The notes under the pieces: model-generated
The model's input: the letters and a program-made list of their open reading frames with translations, nothing else
The model's database searches: none
Told to the model about the DNA's origin: nothing
Shown here: piece after piece, positions 1-6,397 of the stretch
How positions within the stretch are numbered: the stretch's first letter is position 1
How the letters are laid out: each line of letters opens with the position of its first letter
Assembly (NCBI GenBank): GCA_016763955.1
Contig: JAESSU010000558.1
Location: 1 to 6,397 of the forward strand
DNA length: 6,397 nucleotides
Origin: Phycisphaeraceae bacterium
GTDB taxonomy: Bacteria > Planctomycetota > Phycisphaerae > Phycisphaerales > Phycisphaeraceae
Direction: 5' to 3'
Program-made: the position numbers and the translations under genes

Positions 1-526
1 GCACGCGATTGTCAGCCCCGGGCATCGGACGGCTATAGACAGATAATCGTTCTACCGGGCCAGCCACAACCGAAAGACAACATTGGCAATGGAGTTCTTT
101 TTTTGCAGTTTGATCGGTATTTCTCCCCGCATCAATCGTCCAGATGGAGATAATATTGTCGAGTCCTGCCCAGATCGGAGCAATCGCTGTGATTTCAAAT
201 TCGACCGGCTCACCTTTACGAACACCATAAGAAAGGCGTGCTCCAAAGAGAGCCCGCTCTTTATTTTGAAACACTTCGTGAACAGTGGGCTTGACCTTCT
301 GGCGGAATGTAATATCACCGGCCTTCATAACAAAGTTAGTGTACCGCCATGTGAGAAATGCTCGCATGCAGTGACTACGAACCTCAAACTGTGTGCCTGC
401 GACATAGTGCTTTTCCGGTCGCCAGACGATGCGATATGTGAACTGTTTGGACATCGTGCAGTGTGCGTTGGGATCATCGATGATCTGCAACCCCATCGGT
501 TGAGCCTTGGTTTTGAGAGTGATCAT
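1..526 (-). CDS. N-terminal part of a DUF3604-like protein (3' end outside window)
   Basis: An open frame runs from an ATG at 526 to the left edge without a stop, giving 175 residues of an incomplete protein. It starts MITLKTKAQPMG and contains the segments TYRIVWRPEKHY, MRAFLTWRYTNF, FRQKVKPTVHEVFQNKERAL, GVRKGEPVEFEITAIAPIWA, and near the edge AGPVERLSVYSRPMPG. There is no signal peptide or membrane segment. From memory, this beta-rich N-terminal region resembles the leader domain of DUF3604 proteins of Planctomycetes and related bacteria, whose metal-dependent (PHP-like) domain follows further downstream and would lie outside this window. The family has no firmly established function. The start has no clear Shine-Dalgarno sequence; a 60-nt AT-rich gap separates it from the preceding SDR gene, so it may be the last operon gene or separately promoted. 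The coding call is firm; the family name is tentative. Confidence 0.7.
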   Translation of the reverse strand, partial: MITLKTKAQPMGLQIIDDPNAHCTMSKQFTYRIVWRPEKHYVAGTQFEVRSHCMRAFLTWRYTNFVMKAGDITFRQKVKPTVHEVFQNKERALFGARLSYGVRKGEPVEFEITAIAPIWAGLDNIISIWTIDAGRNTDQTAKKELHCQCCLSVVAGPVERLSVYSRPMPGADNRV

Positions 527-586
527 AGTTGATTGCTTTATAGGTTGGGTTGTTATAAATTAGGTATTGGGTGGTTTATTAGATAC
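527..586 (-). other. AT-rich 60-nt spacer, possible promoter/leader of the DUF3604-like gene
   Basis: This is the longest intergenic gap in the window. On the plus strand it contains an imperfect tandem repeat of about 20 nt (541-560 and 561-580, each opening with TAGGT and carrying TTGGGT). TATA-like runs are present (for example TTATAA near 553-558), but I cannot identify a convincing -35/-10 pair or a terminator hairpin. A regulatory role is possible but inferred. Confidence 0.3.
541..580. repeat. Imperfect tandem repeat, 2 x 20 nt
   Basis: The unit at 541-560 begins TAGGTTGGGTTG and the unit at 561-580 begins TAGGTATTGGGTGG. They align with a two-base insertion in the second unit and diverge towards the end. 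It sits directly ahead of the DUF3604-like start codon. It could be an operator pair or low-complexity drift in an AT-rich spacer. Confidence 0.35.
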
Positions 587-1330
587 TTAAATCGCGGGCA
601 TGATATTGCCCCCGCAGACGGGTAGATATGTGCCGGTGATATAGCTAGCTAGGTCGCTTGCAAGGAACGCGACGGCGTTGGCAATGTCTTGATCCTTACC
701 GTAACGTTTAAGCGCGATGCCGTTGCGATACCATTGCGGGCGGCCTTCTTCAGGACGTGTTTCACTGACCGTCCAGCCGGGGGCGACTTGATTCACTGTG
801 ATGTTATGTTCGCCGATTTCTCTGGCTAGACAGCGAAGTACGCCATCCATGCCTCGCTTGCCTGAGACGTATGCTGACTGAGTTGACCAGTTTTGCATCG
901 AGCTCTCGGAATTCATTGCAATGACACGGCCCCATTTCTTGGCGATCATGTCCGGAACAAAAGCCTGGGACATAAGTACGTTATGCAGAACACAACTTTC
1001 GAATTGAGAGATGTAATCGGCAGTTGATTGTTTGAGGACCTCTAGGCGTGGGTACTGAATCACTGCATTGTTGACGATGATGTCGGGTGCTGCGAGTTGG
1101 CTTTTAACCTCATCACGCATCCGCAAAACGTCTGCTTCTTGAGTCACATCCGCCTGTACGATATATGAGCCGGGTAATTCTTTGTGCAGTGCTTGGGCTT
1201 TGTCAGCAGCTTGGTGGTAATGGATCACTATTAGTGCGCCGCATTGGCCGAGTGTGCGAGCGATGACACGGCCTAATTCGCTAGTCGCGCCGGTGACAAG
1301 GGCAACTTTGCCTGTTAAATCAATTTTCAT
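587..1330 (-). CDS. Short-chain dehydrogenase/reductase (SDR), FabG-like
   Basis: This 247-residue cytoplasmic NAD(P)-dependent oxidoreductase has the length of a classical SDR. The Rossmann entry is TGATSELG (13-20), where the usual middle glycine of TGxxxGxG is Glu18. D61-V62 follows the adenine pocket, NNAV (87-90) replaces NNAG, and the catalytic tetrad is complete: N117, S141, Y154 and K158 in YVSGK. The segment HYHQAADKA after beta-2 is FabG-like and has no acidic residue at its end, which suggests NADP(H) preference (inference). The C-terminus has CGGN where many SDRs have DGG. The ATG at 1330 is preceded by a weak purine stretch (GAAAG at 1341-1345). It lies 30 nt after the preceding SDR gene, in the same direction. 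Automatic annotation would probably call it 3-oxoacyl-ACP reductase, but the catabolic neighbours make a sugar or sugar-derived ketone substrate more likely. The substrate is not known. Confidence 0.93.
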   Translation of the reverse strand: MKIDLTGKVALVTGATSELGRVIARTLGQCGALIVIHYHQAADKAQALHKELPGSYIVQADVTQEADVLRMRDEVKSQLAAPDIIVNNAVIQYPRLEVLKQSTADYISQFESCVLHNVLMSQAFVPDMIAKKWGRVIAMNSESSMQNWSTQSAYVSGKRGMDGVLRCLAREIGEHNITVNQVAPGWTVSETRPEEGRPQWYRNGIALKRYGKDQDIANAVAFLASDLASYITGTYLPVCGGNIMPAI

Positions 1331-1360
1331 GTGTCTATTTCTTTCTATATAAAACGCGCA

Positions 1361-2122
1361 TTAAACGCACACGGTTTGATGGCCACCATCGACGATAAGA
1401 CCCACGCCATTGATGTATGACGATTCGTCACTACAGAGCATTGCAACGGCATTGCCGATGTCCAAAGGTGTGCCGATACGACCTACGGGCACGCGTCCTT
1501 TGATGAATTTTGCAGGTTCGGGTTTTTCCCAGTGATGGCGTGTCATGTCGGTGAGAATCATGCCTGGCACTACTGCGTTACAGGTAATGGCGTGTGGACC
1601 AAGGGCAATGGCGAAGCTTTTCATTAGCATGTGCATGCCAGCTTTGGATGCTGCGTAATCACCTTGCTCCGCGCCGGTGACGTTCACAGACAACGAGGTG
1701 ATAAAGATAATCCGCCCGCCTTTTTCGCGTGAGATCATTTTGCGTGCAACCCGTTGCGTACAGAGGAACGCGCCGGTGAGATTGATATCGAGTGTCTTGG
1801 TGAAGACCGCTTCGTCCATTTCCATAATGTTAACAAACGGACAAATGCCCGCATTGTTGACAAGAATGTCAATCTGTCCAAAGTGCTTTAGGGTTTGCTC
1901 TATCATCGCATCGATTTGCGCATGCCGTGTGACATCGCAAGTAATGCCCAAAGCTCCAACGCCGGTCTCCTTGGCAATGGCGGCGGCTGATACTTTGGCA
2001 GCCTCTTCGTTCATATCAGCAATGACGATGTCGCAACCTTTGTTTGCTAGGCAGGTGGCAATGCCGTATCCAATACCGCGTGCACCTCCGGTGATGATGG
2101 CGACTTTATTTTTATCAGACAT
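1361..2122 (-). CDS. SDR oxidoreductase resembling L-rhamnose/sugar 1-dehydrogenase
   Basis: This 253-residue classical SDR has every signature intact: TGGARGIG (11-18), D36 at the end of beta-2 (typical of NAD preference), D63-V64, NNAG (89-92), and the tetrad N114, S143, Y156 and K160 (YAASK). The C-terminus carries the usual VDGG. The segments NNAGICPF, AIALGPHAITCNAVVPG and GRVPVGRIGTP closely recall bacterial L-rhamnose 1-dehydrogenases of the SDR type, from memory of that family, so oxidation of an aldose at C1 to a lactone is a reasonable guess. Broad annotation as glucose 1-dehydrogenase or FabG is also possible. The ATG at 2122 lies inside the end of the GH38 gene (8-nt overlap), with AAAGG at 2132-2136 as a plausible ribosome binding site. 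This arrangement implies translational coupling to the mannosidase and supports a role in handling the sugar it releases. Confidence 0.93.
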   Translation of the reverse strand: MSDKNKVAIITGGARGIGYGIATCLANKGCDIVIADMNEEAAKVSAAAIAKETGVGALGITCDVTRHAQIDAMIEQTLKHFGQIDILVNNAGICPFVNIMEMDEAVFTKTLDINLTGAFLCTQRVARKMISREKGGRIIFITSLSVNVTGAEQGDYAASKAGMHMLMKSFAIALGPHAITCNAVVPGMILTDMTRHHWEKPEPAKFIKGRVPVGRIGTPLDIGNAVAMLCSDESSYINGVGLIVDGGHQTVCV

Positions 2123-4507
2123 GTTGTGTGACCTTTCTTGTTTTGGCGATGTGCCAAGTGGTAATGTTGTAAGGTTTAACAGGGGTTAATTGTAATTTTT
2201 CACCAAGCCATGTGAACTGAGGCTCGGTGGTAAGACCTGCGGTCTCTTGTACACGTACCAGCCAACCTTCTTGGGTGGGTTTGATAGCTAATAGTTTCAG
2301 TGATGCGGGCGAGATTTCTGCTAGCGATCCCACACGTTCCCAAGGATTGTTTTCAGGAAGACTAGGCACCACGGACATGGTTAACAGCGGCTGTTCCAAC
2401 ACCGCAGCAAGCTGAGGCAGCGCGTCATTGTCAGGTGCTAGCAAAAACTGAAATCGCAATTCGCCCGCATCAGCAGCCGGACGCCAGGGTTCTTCACCGG
2501 CTGACAATTTCCTTGTGCTAGCGTAGCGGCCGGATCGAACACTGTGGCACTTAGTGCACCGTCCTTGCAATCAGACGCATACAACGCATCACTGGCAAAA
2601 CCGAATTTCCCCTTAACGCGTACCCATCGTCCGCCGGGGACTTCTCCGCAGACACCACGTTCAACACTGCCGCCGGGGACTTCGAATACAGCTTGATCAC
2701 CGCCGGGCATGACTAGTTTCAAGCGTGCTGCTCGTTCGTTCCAGAGTACGCGTGCTGCTACATCTACTGCATCGCGGTCACGTGAAAGATTAAATGTAAG
2801 CTGGAGTCTTGAGTTGCCACCAATCATTTCCACCCAGAACGTGGTGCGCTCTGGGCCGTCTTCTAATTTTTTAACGTTTGAGATTTTCCAATGATGCCTA
2901 ACGGTGGATAGGTTCAGCGAGTCGGGCTCTTCAGACATACTGCCCCACGAACCCCACGGATCTTCGACGGTGATAGCAGAAAGATTCACAAACGGTTTAC
3001 CTTTGCGGAGAATTTGAATGTCGTCAGCCCCGGTTTCAATCGTAAACAGGCTGGCAGGTTGTTGAGCAAGCGGTTTAAAGCCTTCGACATAACCTATCTC
3101 AAACAGACTCCATCCCATTGCGGGAATTTCGACGGGGATCACGACACGTTTATGCCAGGGCACTTCTGGGAAGGCATCGTGTTCGATAGCGATTTCTTGG
3201 AATGCCACCGGTTGACGATCCGGGCCAAGGACGCGCAAGGGCAGTTGATCGCCACGGTTCCTATATTTACAGATCGGTCGGTAATCCATCGGCGCTTCGA
3301 GTTCAAAGTGGCCACGGTAGGGAAATGGGTGTGGATTCCAGACGAGTATTGGGACGCTGCTAGGCATGTCCTCTTGGGGCGTTTGAACCGTGGTATCAAT
3401 CCGCATTGCCAACGCGTTGATCGCGTCAAGTTCAACGTGTTGACTGTCATGGTATGCACTACCTAACCATGCCAGTTGGTCATCATAGGTTCGTTCGATA
3501 CTTGATCCGGGCAGGATATCGTGAAACGAATTAAACAACACTGCGTCCCATGCTGTGCGTAATTCAGCAGGTGGCTGATCGGTTGCAACATTGATGACCG
3601 CGGCAGTTCGCTCAGCAGAATGTAATGCAGCTTCGGTTTTGCGATAAGCGAATTTGAATTTTGACATCGCCGCATAACAACCGCGTAAGCAGAAATTCAA
3701 CTCACCTTTATGTGTCGGCAACTCTTCTTCTTGACGTAGTGCATCGAAAAAGCGGTGCAAGCCTGAATGCACAATGTTTACTTCTGGATGCTGATTTGCC
3801 CATGCACGAATATCCAAAAGATGCCTGCGACTAGGGCCTCCCCCGTGATTGCCTAGGCCGTAGAAAACACCAATATGATTCAATCCCCAACTAGGCGCAG
3901 CTTCGAGATGTGCATCGAGTTGTTGTGTCAAATCACCACGTTCGCAGAGGTATGCACCAATGGGAATTCGGTATGACAGAATCTTCGCCCCACTATCACC
4001 TTCCCACCAAAACGCAGGTTTAGGCAATGGCAATTGTGCTTCAGGTGGTCGTGAAAACGCAAGGCCAGTCATGCCCGCTGACGTATAGATTTCAGGCCAA
4101 CCCGCACTATGCCCAAACGAGTCAGCTGACCATGCAATTGTTGGACGCTGGTTAAATGTTTTATCGAAATATTCTAACCCGTGATCAAAGTGTCGCAACA
4201 GTGTTTCAGTCGCTGGCAGATTGGTGTCCGGCTGAACCATCGTCCCGCCAACAATATCCCATCGCCCCTTTTTCACTTGCTCGATGATACGACGAAACGT
4301 TGCTGGATCGTAGCGTTGGATATGCTGATAGATAGCAGCCTCGCCGCGCGTGAAGGTGAGCTCGGGGAACTCATCCATCAGATCGAGAATCGTACAGCAA
4401 GTGGTGATACCTTCGTTTAATCCTTCGCGCCAATCCCATAGCCAGACGGGGTCAAGGTGGGCGTTAGCGATTAAATGAAATGTGTATTGGGTAGGTTTAG
4501 ATTTAAT
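2115..4507 (-). CDS. GH38 alpha-mannosidase, interrupted by a one-base frameshift
   Basis: This retaining, zinc-dependent alpha-mannosidase is predicted to remove alpha-linked mannose from glycans. It would be about 797 residues once one missing base near 2508-2510 is restored (2393 nt plus 1 = 798 codons including stop). Numbered from an ATT at 4507: NAHLDPVWLWD gives zinc ligands H17 and D19; WSADSFGHS gives the nucleophile and ligand D129; GLGNHGGGPS is at 218-227; NSFHDILPGS gives the fourth ligand H329. The beta-sandwich C-terminal region follows. The first frame runs to a stop at 2438 after a 23-residue nonsense tail. The true C-terminus continues in the neighbouring frame from about KLSAGEEPW to a TGA at 2115. 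The first in-frame ATG (4378) would remove the H17/D19 motif, so the start must lie upstream; no ATG, GTG or TTG is available, and ATT at 4507 has GGGAG 7 nt before it. There is no signal peptide, so it is probably cytoplasmic. It may be a recent pseudogene or a sequencing error in an intact gene. Confidence 0.92.
2505..2515 (-). other. Frameshift site in the GH38 gene
   Basis: On the coding strand the sequence is CAAGGAAATTGTCAG. The upstream frame reads Gln-Gly-Asn-Cys-Gln and then diverges from GH38-like protein. The other frame reads Lys-Leu-Ser-Ala-Gly-Glu-Glu-Pro-Trp and continues sensibly to the TGA at 2115. Adding one A to the three-A run (2508-2510) joins the frames as AQG-KLSAGEEPW at about residue 666. 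The site is not a canonical X-XXY-YYZ slippery heptamer, so a base deletion or homopolymer error is the simpler reading. Confidence 0.85.
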
Positions 4508-5600
4508 AGTGACACTCCCGGCCAGCGTTCGCTAGCGATTTGAGATTTGCGACAGGCGCGTGAAAAAAATGATCGCTGGCGGAACAAATGTAGCCGCCAT
4601 CCTTGCCGAACGTTTCAAAACAAGCGTGAACCTCCGCGGCAACTTGCTCGGGGGTCCCGTGGGTGAGGGTATTGCTCTGATCAATGCCGCCAATGAGTGC
4701 GACTTTGCTACCGAGCTTCTGTTTGACGGTGATCTGATCTTTGAGGTGAATATCTCCGCCCATACCAGGGGGGCTAAGCGTTTCACATGCATCACAACCG
4801 TTGTCAGGAAGATGATCGAGGATCGCCATCATCCCGCCGCATGTGTGATAGACAACTGGCAAGCCTATTTCGTGCAGTGCATCGATAACACGCCGATCGT
4901 AGGGCAGGCAGAATTCGTCGAACATCGTTGGGCTGATGACCGTGGAGCTTGCTGATCCGCCGCCATGTTCGATCAGGTCGTACTTCGCACCGGGCAACTC
5001 GCGTTGAATAAAGTCGATTTTGCGTAAGGTCATCTCTTCGAGAAAGTGATGGACAAATCCAGGATGGTCCATCGCCCAGAAAATGGCTTCCTGTGTGCCG
5101 ACCATTTCGCAAAACTCTTGCCAGACACCCGGCTGTGCGTACATGCCTACGAATCCCCGCACGATGCCATCGTCACCCGTGCGGTCGTACCATTGCGCAA
5201 GGCATGTTTGATCTAGATGAATCTCTGGCCAATATTTCAAGAATATCTCTGCGTCCTGCTGGGTCTTGATGATGTGTTCGGTGGTAAAGCTGGTGTATTC
5301 ATTGGAGGCTGTTGCGCGGGTTAGTTCGCCATCAGGAGTCGTAACACGGTAGCGTGATGGTTGTCCTTCACCACCGAGTTTTTCGACGCAGGATTGCCAG
5401 TTGGACGACTTTGCGTGCTGCCACACATCCAATGGCGTGACCGAGGCATCTAGGCCGATCTCACGAAAGGCTTGGATTTGATCCATACCGTTCATAAACT
5501 GGCGTAAGTGAAATGCCTGCCACTGGTGAATAGTTACCGGCATCCGATCGGGTTTCCCTCGCTGTAGGGCAACGAGCATACGTTCTTTGCTAGTGGTCAT
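4503..5600 (-). CDS. Uroporphyrinogen decarboxylase-like (URO-D/MtaA superfamily) protein
   Basis: This 365-residue protein starts MTTSKERMLVALQRGKPDRM, the typical opening of URO-D superfamily members, including MtaA/MtbA-type methylcobamide:coenzyme M methyltransferases. It is unlikely to be a heme-pathway HemE. H252-T-C254 in YHTCGG, with a later C339 in GYICSASDHFF, matches the His-x-Cys...Cys zinc-site pattern of the methyltransferase branch; another Cys272 lies in CETLSPP. EHGGGSASS and ALIGGIDQ line the barrel as in relatives. The ATG at 5600 is chosen over an upstream ATG at 5786, because the family-like sequence begins here, a strong GGGAGGA (609-615 of the 5000 block, that is 5609-5615) precedes it, and the longer form would run through the end of the phyH gene in another frame. 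It starts 2 nt after the phyH stop and its end overlaps the GH38 start. A methyl- or carboxyl-transfer role in substrate processing is inferred; no corrinoid protein is visible nearby. Confidence 0.88.
   Translation of the reverse strand: MTTSKERMLVALQRGKPDRMPVTIHQWQAFHLRQFMNGMDQIQAFREIGLDASVTPLDVWQHAKSSNWQSCVEKLGGEGQPSRYRVTTPDGELTRATASNEYTSFTTEHIIKTQQDAEIFLKYWPEIHLDQTCLAQWYDRTGDDGIVRGFVGMYAQPGVWQEFCEMVGTQEAIFWAMDHPGFVHHFLEEMTLRKIDFIQRELPGAKYDLIEHGGGSASSTVISPTMFDEFCLPYDRRVIDALHEIGLPVVYHTCGGMMAILDHLPDNGCDACETLSPPGMGGDIHLKDQITVKQKLGSKVALIGGIDQSNTLTHGTPEQVAAEVHACFETFGKDGGYICSASDHFFHAPVANLKSLANAGRECHY
4515..4519 (-). promoter_or_regulatory. Ribosome binding site deciding the GH38 start
   Basis: GGGAG on the coding strand, inside the last codons of the URO-D-like gene, stands 7 nt before the ATT at 4507. 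The spacing suits that start, and no standard start codon lies in frame between here and the zinc-binding motif. Confidence 0.55.
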
Positions 5601-5602
5601 GA

Positions 5603-6397
5603 TTAGTGTCCTCCCTTGCCGAGAGTTTCCCGGTAGCGAGCAAGCTCTGGGTAACTGCGTGTGGGGTCGGCATATTGATTGCCCGCACGATCCCGTCCGC
5701 GAGCGAGATAAACTTGATGGGAATCGCCGTATTGCGCTTGGTTGAATTTTACCGTCGTGGGCATGAATCGCATGGTGTAGCCACATCGACGAATGTCACT
5801 TGCGTTAGGCGGACTGCCGTGCATCAGGCGACCGTCATGCAAGCTCGCTTCATTGGGTTGTAACTCACAGGGGACAGCGATGCCATCTTTGCGCTGAGCG
5901 GGGGTGATCTCTGTGGTGAAGACGTTCTTTGCAGGATCGACCGGCTCGTAATCGGAGAACCCTTTTTTCGGGCCGGTATGTGTGCGCGGGATAACGTTCA
6001 TGCAACCATTGAGGGGCGTTGAAGGATCAATGGCTAGCCAGATGGTGACGACCTCCATTGGGTCGAGCATGGTCTTCCAATACGCGGAGTCTTCGTGCCA
6101 TGGAACACGCTTGCCGTTGCCTGTGGGCTTGCAGATAAAATGGCTACTAAACAGTGCGATGTCCGGCCCAATGATCGGTTCAACAAGATCGAGCACTTCG
6201 TCTGCGAATAGCCACTGGAACAATTCCGGATGACTAAAGTGCGGCACATCCATCGTCTCAGGGCGGATGTGACTAGGCAGTGCTGCAAGGAGTTCTTCAA
6301 GGTAATTTTTCAATCCCACGAATTTTTCATGGGGAAGAACTGGGGTACGTGGCAGCAAGTAGCCTTCATGCTGAAAGTCTGCGACTTGCGTGACGGA
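5603..6397 (-). CDS. PhyH-family Fe(II)/2-oxoglutarate dioxygenase (5' end outside window)
   Basis: The open frame reaches the right edge in frame (first full codon at 6397), giving at least 264 residues. A TTG at 6358 looks like a start, but the 13 codons before it (SVTQVADFQHEGY) read as a typical PhyH N-terminus (xFxxxGYL), so the true start is probably just beyond the window. Numbering from that TTG as residue 1, the metal site is H88-x-D90 in WHEDSAYW with distal H180 in LMHGSPPN. An arginine at 190/191 follows at the spacing used to bind 2-oxoglutarate. WLAIDPSTPLNGCMNVIPRTH is the family's conserved core strand. It would hydroxylate, or oxidatively remove a group from, a small molecule in the cytoplasm. 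The substrate is unknown, and the phytanoyl-CoA name need not reflect it. It is the first visible gene of the operon, ending 2 nt before the URO-D-like start. Confidence 0.9.
   Translation of the reverse strand, partial: SVTQVADFQHEGYLLPRTPVLPHEKFVGLKNYLEELLAALPSHIRPETMDVPHFSHPELFQWLFADEVLDLVEPIIGPDIALFSSHFICKPTGNGKRVPWHEDSAYWKTMLDPMEVVTIWLAIDPSTPLNGCMNVIPRTHTGPKKGFSDYEPVDPAKNVFTTEITPAQRKDGIAVPCELQPNEASLHDGRLMHGSPPNASDIRRCGYTMRFMPTTVKFNQAQYGDSHQVYLARGRDRAGNQYADPTRSYPELARYRETLGKGGH
5609..5615 (-). promoter_or_regulatory. Strong ribosome binding site of the URO-D-like gene
   Basis: GGGAGGA on the coding strand, within the last codons of phyH (…Gly-Lys-Gly-Gly-His-stop), lies 8 nt before the ATG at 5600. 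It fixes that start against the longer alternative at 5786 and suggests coupled translation from phyH. Confidence 0.75.

Noticed and set aside
83..532. Plus-strand open frame of 149 codons
   Set aside because: Antisense to the better-supported minus-strand partial gene; cysteine-rich composition with no recognisable family.
594..615. Possible hairpin (GCGGGCA / TGCCCCCGC) as a terminator after SDR 2
   Set aside because: The stem has a two-base bulge, lies inside the last codons of the gene and is not followed by a U-run.
1677..2189. Plus-strand 170-codon frame
   Set aside because: Antisense to the SDR with a complete catalytic tetrad; no family features.
2505..2515. Programmed -1 ribosomal frameshift in GH38
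   Set aside because: No canonical slippery heptamer, no obvious downstream pseudoknot, and GH38 enzymes are not known to use recoding; a base deletion is simpler.
3014..3466. Plus-strand 150-codon and minus-strand 106-codon frames inside GH38
   Set aside because: Shadows of the GH38 gene, whose own frame is continuous and carries family motifs here.
4560..4955. Plus-strand 131-codon frame
   Set aside because: Antisense to the URO-D-like gene; no recognisable domain.
5601..5786. N-terminal extension of the URO-D-like protein to an ATG at 5786
   Set aside because: The extra 62 residues are Arg/Ser/His-rich, overlap the phyH gene in another frame, and lack family similarity; the ATG at 5600 has a strong ribosome binding site.
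6356..6358. TTG as the start of the PhyH gene
   Set aside because: The frame stays open to the edge and the preceding 13 codons look like a PhyH N-terminus.

Overview
The window is a compact, one-directional run of genes, all on the minus strand, so transcription enters at the right edge (6397) and leaves at the left edge (1). In transcription order it holds: a phytanoyl-CoA dioxygenase (PhyH)-type Fe(II)/2-oxoglutarate oxygenase, cut at its N-terminus by the window edge; a uroporphyrinogen-decarboxylase-like (URO-D/MtaA superfamily) protein; a glycoside hydrolase family 38 alpha-mannosidase whose reading frame is broken by one missing base; two short-chain dehydrogenases/reductases (SDRs), the first resembling L-rhamnose/sugar 1-dehydrogenases; and the N-terminal 175 residues of a protein that I tentatively place in the DUF3604 family, cut by the left edge.

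Spacing argues for an operon across the first five genes: a 2-nt gap (phyH to uroD), a 5-nt overlap (uroD to GH38, if the ATT start is right), an 8-nt overlap (GH38 to SDR 1) and a 30-nt gap (SDR 1 to SDR 2). A 60-nt AT-rich gap then precedes the DUF3604-like gene, which may belong to the operon or have its own promoter. There is no gene-free stretch above 300 bases. I see no rRNA, tRNA, CRISPR, insertion sequence or convincing terminator.

The organism cannot be fixed from the sequence alone. The combination of PhyH oxygenases, stand-alone URO-D-like proteins, GH38, FabG-like SDRs and DUF3604-type proteins, with roughly balanced base composition, recalls glycan-degrading Planctomycetes, Verrucomicrobia or Lentisphaerae, or uncultured relatives such as Poribacteria or Latescibacteria. 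This is inference from gene content.

A plausible joint role is catabolism of a decorated mannose- or deoxysugar-containing glycan: GH38 would release the sugar, one or both SDRs would oxidise it, and PhyH and the URO-D-like protein would modify or remove a decoration such as a methyl group. No transporter or regulator is visible, and the substrate is unknown.

Three gene-boundary points matter most. The GH38 gene is a single gene of about 797 codons once a one-base deletion near 2508-2510 is restored. Its start lies upstream of the first ATG, at a probable ATT preceded by a good ribosome binding site. The two edge genes are genuine but partial, and their boundaries are easily miscalled.
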